Origin: JAFGNV01 sp964612485
GTDB taxonomy: Bacteria > Chloroflexota > Anaerolineae > 4572-78 > J111
DNA length: 64,000 nucleotides
Assembly: GCA_964612485.1 (NCBI GenBank)
Contig: CAZTFF010000018.1
Span: 1 to 64,000 of the forward strand
Direction: 5' to 3'
In this document: one piece after another, positions 58,524-64,000 of the stretch
Numbering within the stretch: position 1 is the first letter of the stretch
Layout: each line of letters opens with the position of its first letter
Position numbers and translations under genes: made by a program
Notes under the pieces: model-generated
The model's input: the letters and a program-made list of their open reading frames with translations, nothing else
Databases searched by the model: none
What the model was told of the DNA's origin: nothing

Positions 58524-60026
58524 ATGAAACAGAAACTTACAACCTTGAATACCAAACTCAAACAGGTCAAAAACCTCAACAGCGCCGCCGCCGTGCTGCA
58601 TTGGGATCAGCAAGTCAATATGCCGCCGGCAGGGGCCGCGGCCCGCGCCGAGCAGATCGCCACCCTGGAAACATTGGCCCACGAAATGTTTGTGGTGGAT
58701 GAAATCGGCGCGCTGCTGGATGATCTGGCCGGGGTCGGTTTTGATTATGATTCGGTCGAGGCCAGCCTGGTGCGCGTGGTCAAACGAGATTACGACCGGG
58801 CGCGCAAGCTCCCTTCCGAACTGGTCGAAAGAATGAGCCGCACCTTTGCCCGCGGCCATCAAATTTGGGTCAAAGCCAGGGCCGAAAAGGACTTTGCCCA
58901 ATTTCAAGATACGCTGGCGGAAATTGTCGATCTCAATATTGAAAAGGCCGAAGCCTACGGCTACGACGACGCTATTTACGATGCCCTGCTGGATGAATTT
59001 GAACCGGATATGAAATCCGCCGAGGTAAACCGGGTGTTTGATGAATTAAAGGCCGAGATGATCCCGCTGGTGCGCGCCATCTCGGAGCAGGTGGATGCGG
59101 TGGACAACGCGGTGGTTCATCAGGAATTTGACGTGCGAACGCAGTGGGATTTTGGCCTGGAAGTGCTCAAGGCGATGGGCTACAATTTTGACGCGGGCCG
59201 GCAGGATAAATCGGCCCATCCTTTCACCACCAGTTTTTCCATCAACGATGTGCGGGTGACAACCCGTTATTATGATGACTGGCTGAACCCGGCCCTGTTT
59301 GCCACCATGCACGAGGGCGGCCACGCGCTGTACGAGCAAAATATCGATCCGGCGCTGGAAGGTACGCCGCTGGCCGACGGCACCTCGCTGGGCGTTCACG
59401 AATCGCAATCGCGGTTGTGGGAAAATGTGCTGGGCCGCAGCAAACCCTTCTGGCAGCATTACTATCCTCGTTTGCAGAAATATTTTTCGGCGCAGCTGCA
59501 AGATGTTGAACTGGAGACCTTCTACCGGGCCATCAACAAAGTCAGCCCCTCCTTCATCCGGGTAGAAGCTGATGAAGTGACCTACAACATGCACATTTTT
59601 CTCCGCTTTGAACTGGAACAGGCTTTGCTGGAAAAACAGATCAAGGTGGCCGGCCTGCCGGAGGCCTGGAACGCCAAAATGGAAGAATATCTGGGCATTG
59701 TTCCGCCGGATGATGCGCTGGGCGTGCTGCAAGATGTCCACTGGTCCGGCGGCGCGATGGGCTATTTCCCCACCTACACCTTGGGAACCGTGCTGTCGCT
59801 GCAATTTTACAACCGTGCCCTGCAAGATATTCCCGATTTACCGGACCAATTCAGCCGGGGCGAGTTAGATTCGTTGCTGACCTGGTTCCGCGAGCACATT
59901 CACCGCCATGGCCGAAAGTACACCGCCAACGAACTTATCGAGCGCGTCACCGGCGCCCAACAGATCGAAGTTGGCCCCTACCTGGGGTATCTCAAACAAA
60001 AATTTGGCGAAATTTATCAGTTGTAA
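58524..60026 (+). CDS. Thermostable carboxypeptidase 1 (peptidase family M32)
   Basis: 500 residues, typical length. The zinc motif HEGGH (263-267) with the third ligand Glu in 'GVHESQSRLWEN' identifies an M32 carboxypeptidase; 'HPFTTSFSINDVRVTTRYYDDWLNPALFATMHEGGHALYEQ' and 'RVEADEVTYNMHIFLRFELEQALL' are family blocks. It removes C-terminal residues from peptides in the cytoplasm. AAAGGA precedes the ATG; the 110-base upstream gap contains only a short repeat-like sequence (gtgagtcattcctcactcatc). Confidence 0.93.
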   Translation: MKQKLTTLNTKLKQVKNLNSAAAVLHWDQQVNMPPAGAAARAEQIATLETLAHEMFVVDEIGALLDDLAGVGFDYDSVEASLVRVVKRDYDRARKLPSELVERMSRTFARGHQIWVKARAEKDFAQFQDTLAEIVDLNIEKAEAYGYDDAIYDALLDEFEPDMKSAEVNRVFDELKAEMIPLVRAISEQVDAVDNAVVHQEFDVRTQWDFGLEVLKAMGYNFDAGRQDKSAHPFTTSFSINDVRVTTRYYDDWLNPALFATMHEGGHALYEQNIDPALEGTPLADGTSLGVHESQSRLWENVLGRSKPFWQHYYPRLQKYFSAQLQDVELETFYRAINKVSPSFIRVEADEVTYNMHIFLRFELEQALLEKQIKVAGLPEAWNAKMEEYLGIVPPDDALGVLQDVHWSGGAMGYFPTYTLGTVLSLQFYNRALQDIPDLPDQFSRGELDSLLTWFREHIHRHGRKYTANELIERVTGAQQIEVGPYLGYLKQKFGEIYQL

Positions 60027-60033
60027 GAACAAA

Positions 60034-60131
60034 GTAGCAGGGTAGCAGAGTAGCAAAGTAGCAGCGCTTGCCTTGCTACCCTGCTACCTTGCTACCCTGC
60101 TACCTTGCTACCTTGTAACCCTGCTACCCTG
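60034..60131. repeat. Octamer tandem array forming a large inverted repeat
   Basis: Four units of gtagca(g/a)(g/a) on the left (60034-60065) face seven units of (c/t)tgctacc in the opposite orientation on the right (60073-60128). The arms are complementary and could form a long hairpin between the carboxypeptidase gene and miaA. The same unit occurs inside the gene at 6409-10710. Confidence 0.75.
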
Positions 60132-60136
60132 ATTCT

Positions 60137-61060
60137 ATGAACTCCCTCCTTGTCATCGTTGGCCCCACCGCGGTGGGTAAAACTGGATTATCGCTGCAAC
60201 TGGCCCGGGCGTTTGAGGCGGAAATCATCTCGGCGGATTCGCGGCAAATTTATTGCGGGTTGGATATTGGCACGGACAAAGCCACGCCCCAACAACGCGC
60301 CCAGGTGCCGCACCACCTGATTGATGTGGTTGACCCGGACGAAATTCTCTCCCTGGCTGATTTTCAGGAACGAGCCTATTATCTGATTGACGACATCCAC
60401 CGCCGCCATCGACTGCCGCTGCTGGTGGGGGGCACCGGCCAGTGGGTCTGGGCGGTGGTGGAAGGCTGGGGCGTGCCCCGCGTGCCGCCGGATTATGAGC
60501 TGCGGGCTAAGTTACAGGCCCGCGCCGAGGCCGTCGGGGTTGAGGCTTTCCACGCCGAATTGGCCGCGGTTGATCCCGCTGCGGCCCAAAAACTCGACCC
60601 GCGCAATGTGCGCCGGGTTATCCGGGCGCTGGAAGTGTACCAAAAAACCGGCGTTCCCATCAGCCAGCATCAAAAAAAATCTCCGCCGCCGTATGCCATC
60701 TTGATCATCGGTTTGACCCGCCCCCGCGAGGCGTTGTATGAGCGCATCGACCGCCGCATCGACCGGATGATGGAAGGGGGATTGCTGGCGGAAGTGGAGC
60801 AGTTGGTGGAGGCCGGATATGGGTTGGATCTGCCCTCGATGTCCGGCCTGGGCTATCGTCAGATTGGGCAGTATTTGCAGGGCGAGATCAGCCTGGACGA
60901 GGCGGTGGCCCTCATCAAAAAAGAGACCCGCCGTTTTGTGCGGCAGCAGTACAACTGGTTCCGCCTGGACGACGAGCGTATCCGGTGGTTTGAGGTTGAT
61001 GAATCAGAAGATGTGTATCGCCGGGTGAGCGATTGGGTCAAAAATAGTCTGCGTTCCTGA
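60137..61060 (+). CDS. miaA: tRNA dimethylallyltransferase
   Basis: 307 residues. P-loop 'GPTAVGKTGLS' (9-19), 'ISADSRQIYCGLDIGTDKAT', 'PHHLIDVVDPDE', and 'LLVGGTGQWVWAVVEGW' identify MiaA, which prenylates A37 of tRNAs reading U-initial codons. The usual tyrosine of GTGLY is Gln here. Confidence 0.94.
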   Translation: MNSLLVIVGPTAVGKTGLSLQLARAFEAEIISADSRQIYCGLDIGTDKATPQQRAQVPHHLIDVVDPDEILSLADFQERAYYLIDDIHRRHRLPLLVGGTGQWVWAVVEGWGVPRVPPDYELRAKLQARAEAVGVEAFHAELAAVDPAAAQKLDPRNVRRVIRALEVYQKTGVPISQHQKKSPPPYAILIIGLTRPREALYERIDRRIDRMMEGGLLAEVEQLVEAGYGLDLPSMSGLGYRQIGQYLQGEISLDEAVALIKKETRRFVRQQYNWFRLDDERIRWFEVDESEDVYRRVSDWVKNSLRS

Positions 61061-61078
61061 TAGACGGGAAAACCACCC

Positions 61079-62725
61079 ATGCTGCATGTTTCCAACATTT
61101 CCAAAAGTTACGGAGTTGATACCGTGCTGGCCGGTATTTCGTTTGTAGCCAATGCCGGCGAGCGGATTGGGTTGGTCGGCCCCAACGGCTGCGGCAAAAC
61201 TACCCTGCTGCGGATCATCGCCGGCGCGGAAGCGGCGGACAAAGGCCGGGTCCGCTTTGGTCCGCCCGATTTGTCTGTGGGCTACCTGGCCCAGGCCCTG
61301 GAATTTGCGCCGGATGAAATAATGGATCAGGCCCTCAAACGGGCCACCGCCGGCCATCATCGGGCCTGGAGCGAAATGCAGCGCCTGGCCCGTCAAATGA
61401 GCCAAGAAAATGCCGATTTGTCTACGCTCAATCGGACCTACGCCCAGGCCGAAGCTCGTTTTGAAACAGCCGGCGGTTACGCGTTGGAAGCACGGTTGGA
61501 GATGGTGCTGGACGGCCTGGATTTGGCCGATGTTCCGCGCGATTTGCCGGTTGAACGTCTGAGCGGCGGGCAAAAAACCCGGCTGGGTCTGGCGGGGCTG
61601 CTCACCCGGCAGCCACAGCTGCTGCTGCTCGATGAACCGACCAATCATTTGGATTTGGACGCGCTCGATTGGCTGGAAAAATGGCTGCGCGATTACGAAG
61701 GCGCGGTCTTGATCGTATCGCACGACAGGACTTTTTTGGATGCGACGATTACCCGCACCCTGGTTATTGATCCCGACTCTCACACCCTGCGCGATTTTGC
61801 CGGAAATTATATGGCTTACACCGAGGCGCGCGCGCGGGAAATCGATCAGCAGTGGCAAACCTATCAAGATCAGCAGGAAGAGATTTTACGGCTGCACAAT
61901 GCCGCCCGGCGGCTGCGCGGCCAGGCTGTGATGAAACGCGGCGGCAAAGCCGACAGCGGTGATAAATTTGCCAAAGGGTTCTACTCCGATCAGAGCGCCC
62001 GCAGCGTGGGCCGGGCCAAACAAATTGAGCGCCGCCTGGAGCGCTTACAAAACGAAGTTCGGGTTGACAAACCGTCGCGGCATTGGAAACTCAAAGTAGA
62101 TTTTGCCGATGACACCGGCGGCGCGCGCGAGGTGCTGCGGCTGCAAGATGTTGCTATGGGCTTTGGGGGTCGAACCCTTTTCAAAAATGTGAATCTGACC
62201 CTTACGCACGGCCAGTGCATTGTTTTCATCGGCCCCAACGGGATGGGTAAAACAACACTGTTACGCTTGATTATGGGCGAGTTGTCGCCCACAGCCGGCG
62301 AGATTTTCATCGGATCGGGGGTAAAAGTAGGGTACGGCGCGCAAGAGCAAGAGGTTTTAGACCTCCGCCTGACTCCTTACGATACCCTCCGGGCCGAAGC
62401 GGAAGACATGGATCAAACCGATATCCGCCGGTTTCTGCATCAGTTCTTGTTTACGGGAGATGATGTGTTTGTTCCGGTCGAACATTTAAGTTTTGGCGAA
62501 CGCGCCCGGCTCAGCCTGGCCTTGCTGGTGGCGCGCGGCTGTAATTTTTTGCTGTTGGACGAACCCATCAACCACCTGGATATTCCCGGCCGGGAACAGT
62601 TTGAAGACGCGCTCCTGCAATTTCCGGGCACCACGCTGGCCGTAGCCCACGACCGGCGCTTTATTGAACGGGTTGCCACGGGTATTTGGGAACTCAAAGA
62701 CCAACAAATTTATGCGGCAGTATAA
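61079..62725 (+). CDS. ABC-F family ATPase
   Basis: 548 residues, two ABC cassettes without membrane domains. Walker A motifs 'GPNGCGKTTLL' and 'GPNGMGKTTLL'; signatures LSGGQ and, in the second half, the degenerate LSFGE; Walker B 'LLLLDEPTNHLDL' and 'FLLLDEPINHLDI'. The interdomain linker is helical. Members act at the ribosome in translation or antibiotic protection; which one cannot be stated. It starts 18 bases after miaA. Confidence 0.9.
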   Translation: MLHVSNISKSYGVDTVLAGISFVANAGERIGLVGPNGCGKTTLLRIIAGAEAADKGRVRFGPPDLSVGYLAQALEFAPDEIMDQALKRATAGHHRAWSEMQRLARQMSQENADLSTLNRTYAQAEARFETAGGYALEARLEMVLDGLDLADVPRDLPVERLSGGQKTRLGLAGLLTRQPQLLLLDEPTNHLDLDALDWLEKWLRDYEGAVLIVSHDRTFLDATITRTLVIDPDSHTLRDFAGNYMAYTEARAREIDQQWQTYQDQQEEILRLHNAARRLRGQAVMKRGGKADSGDKFAKGFYSDQSARSVGRAKQIERRLERLQNEVRVDKPSRHWKLKVDFADDTGGAREVLRLQDVAMGFGGRTLFKNVNLTLTHGQCIVFIGPNGMGKTTLLRLIMGELSPTAGEIFIGSGVKVGYGAQEQEVLDLRLTPYDTLRAEAEDMDQTDIRRFLHQFLFTGDDVFVPVEHLSFGERARLSLALLVARGCNFLLLDEPINHLDIPGREQFEDALLQFPGTTLAVAHDRRFIERVATGIWELKDQQIYAAV

Positions 62726-62851
62726 TCTTCAATGGTTTGGATTTGTCTGGCGAATTCCCCACCGTACCGCCCACTTTAACACCAACACACTCGGATTGTT
62801 TGACAAGACTCTGACCTTTATGTTACGCTTGACCGACGGAGTTGTAGAAAA

Positions 62852-64000
62852 ATGACTCATCCCCCGGAATTAGATTACGACACGATCATCATTGGCAGCG
62901 GCTTTGGTGGTTCGGTGGCGGCGCTGCGGCTGGCCGAGAAAAGCGAGCGCGTGCTGGTGCTGGAAAAAGGCAAATGGCTGGCCGCCGACGATTTTCCCCG
63001 CTCCAACTGGAATCTCAAACGCTGGCTGTGGCTGCCCGCGCTGCGCTTTTTTGGCCTGTTCAAAATCACCTTGTTTCGACACATTACTGTGTTATCGGGC
63101 GTGGGCGTGGGCGGCGGTTCGCTGGTGTATGCCAATACGCTGGCTAAACCCCGACCGGAGTTTTTCCAATCCGGCTCCTGGGCGCATCTGGCCGATTGGC
63201 AGGCCGAACTCGGAGAATTTTATCAAATCGCCCGAACGATGCTGGGCGCGGTCCCCAACCCGCAGTTGCAGGTAGGCGATCAGGCTTTGCAGCAGGTGGC
63301 CCGGCACTTGGGGCGCGCGCAAGCGTTTTCTTCTACCGATGTTGCCGTTTACTTTGGCGAACCGGACGTCACCGTATCCGATCCCTATTTTGCGGGGCGC
63401 GGCCCGGCGCGCGCGGGCTGTACCTTTTGCGGCGGCTGTCTGCTGGGCTGCCGCCACAACGCCAAAAATACGCTTGATAAAAATTATCTGCATCTGGCCC
63501 GGCGATTGGGAGCCAAAATTCAGGCCGAGTCTGAGGTTTTCGATGTAGCGCCGCTGGATGGTGAACGCGGCACTACAGGGTATCGAGTGGGGTGGCGCTC
63601 GTCAACCAGGTTGTTCAAACAAAAAAGTGATTTTACCTGCCGGCGCGTGGTATTTGCCGGCGGCGTGTTGGGTACTGTTAAATTGATGCTGGAACTGAAG
63701 AAATCATCACTCCCGCGCCTGTCGGATAGCGTGGGCGATTTTGTGCGCACCAATTCGGAAAGCTTGCTGGGCGTGACCGCGCTGGATCGAAAAACCGTTT
63801 TTTCCGACGGCGTGGCTATTGGTGCAATTCTTCACACCGACGATCATAGCCATCTGGAGCCGGTGCGTTATCCCGCCGGATCGGGGTTTTGGCGCTTGCT
63901 GCAAATGCCCATGGTGCAGAGCAAAAATATCTTTGTCCGCCTGTCAAAAATTGTAGCCGATTTCATCCAGCGCCCGGTAGACAATCTGAAAGTGATTTTT
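62852..64000 (+). CDS. GMC-family FAD oxidoreductase (partial, C-terminus off the right edge)
   Basis: 383 residues are visible. 'YDTIIIGSGFGGSVAALRLAEKSERVLVLEKG' is the FAD-binding Rossmann loop, 'LSGVGVGGGSLVYANTLAKP' the second GMC block, and 'RVVFAGGVLGTVKLML' follows. A Cys cluster 'CTFCGGCLLGCRHNAKNT' is typical of a GMC branch that includes cholesterol-oxidase-like enzymes; it could hold a metal or Fe-S centre but this is not shown. The substrate is unknown. The 126 bases upstream hold a TTGACA at about 62799 without a good -10. Confidence 0.87.
   Translation, partial: MTHPPELDYDTIIIGSGFGGSVAALRLAEKSERVLVLEKGKWLAADDFPRSNWNLKRWLWLPALRFFGLFKITLFRHITVLSGVGVGGGSLVYANTLAKPRPEFFQSGSWAHLADWQAELGEFYQIARTMLGAVPNPQLQVGDQALQQVARHLGRAQAFSSTDVAVYFGEPDVTVSDPYFAGRGPARAGCTFCGGCLLGCRHNAKNTLDKNYLHLARRLGAKIQAESEVFDVAPLDGERGTTGYRVGWRSSTRLFKQKSDFTCRRVVFAGGVLGTVKLMLELKKSSLPRLSDSVGDFVRTNSESLLGVTALDRKTVFSDGVAIGAILHTDDHSHLEPVRYPAGSGFWRLLQMPMVQSKNIFVRLSKIVADFIQRPVDNLKVIF

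Noticed and set aside
62664..62855. A 63-residue frame between the ABC-F and GMC genes.
   Set aside because: Begins inside the ABC-F gene, no ribosome site, no recognisable features.

Overview
The window looks like chromosomal DNA of a Chloroflexota bacterium, most likely an uncultured Anaerolineae-type lineage. This rests on gene content (YfhO-type membrane proteins, beta-propeller lipoproteins, a Dpm1-like GT2, a DHH-CBS-CCA fusion, ParAB next to rpmH-rnpA-yidD-yidC-jag), a moderately high GC content, and recurrent short tandem repeats in intergenic spaces. The lineage is an inference. I see no tRNA or rRNA gene, CRISPR array, prophage or transposase.

Layout. 1-2.6 kb (minus strand) is a metal-uptake locus: a Fur/Zur-type regulator, a 65-residue Cys/membrane microprotein, a His-rich zinc/manganese-binding lipoprotein and a truncated ATPase, with two related palindromes as likely operators. 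2.7-11.5 kb holds an anchored beta-propeller protein with a good promoter placed for leaderless translation, a GH2 beta-mannosidase, and a two-gene unit of a polyprenyl-phosphate sugar synthase plus a very large YfhO/flippase fusion. 11.5-14 kb has an OmpR-type regulator coupled to a receiver-DUF309 protein, divergent from a membrane-anchored amidase. 14.06-19.5 kb is a compact plus-strand operon of three zinc-ribbon/DUF4178 proteins, a DUF350 membrane protein, a 61-residue membrane peptide and a membrane-embedded spermidine-synthase-like enzyme. This is my best candidate for a poorly described system.

19.5-28.5 kb carries a small membrane protein, a HAD phosphatase, mutM, gmd, an O-methyltransferase, an extended SDR, a nucleotidyltransferase, an SRPBCC protein, a CoA-type Nudix hydrolase, galT and an unknown anchored protein with a duplicated mini-domain. 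28.5-33.4 kb is the classic origin-proximal block (parB, parA, jag, yidC, yidD, rnpA, rpmH) without dnaA in the window; its YidC has an unusual N-terminal DUF11 domain. 33.4-33.74 kb is noncoding: rpmH promoter, a MITE-like repeat, a terminator and a possible small RNA. 33.7-39.4 kb encodes a ~1500-residue secreted PHP/lamin-tail/OB-fold protein and a TolB-like lipoprotein.

39.7-49.1 kb is housekeeping (Nudix, DUF2344, DHH-CBS-CCA enzyme, PfkB kinase, lipid kinase, response regulator, RecD2, a PF13769-like protein) plus the second MITE copy with a clear 9-bp target duplication. 49.4-64 kb carries a cyclodeaminase-like protein, an ST7-like TPR protein, an APH kinase, an SGNH hydrolase, a second YfhO protein, lspA with an apparent non-ATG start, a small coupled ORF, an RluA-type pseudouridine synthase, a MazEF-type module, an M32 carboxypeptidase, miaA, an ABC-F ATPase and a truncated GMC oxidoreductase.

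Themes: much of the window concerns envelope biology (lipoproteins, undecaprenyl-linked glycosylation, protein insertion). TTG and GTG starts with good ribosome sites are common, and a few genes have a -10 box placed so that the transcript would begin at or near the start codon.
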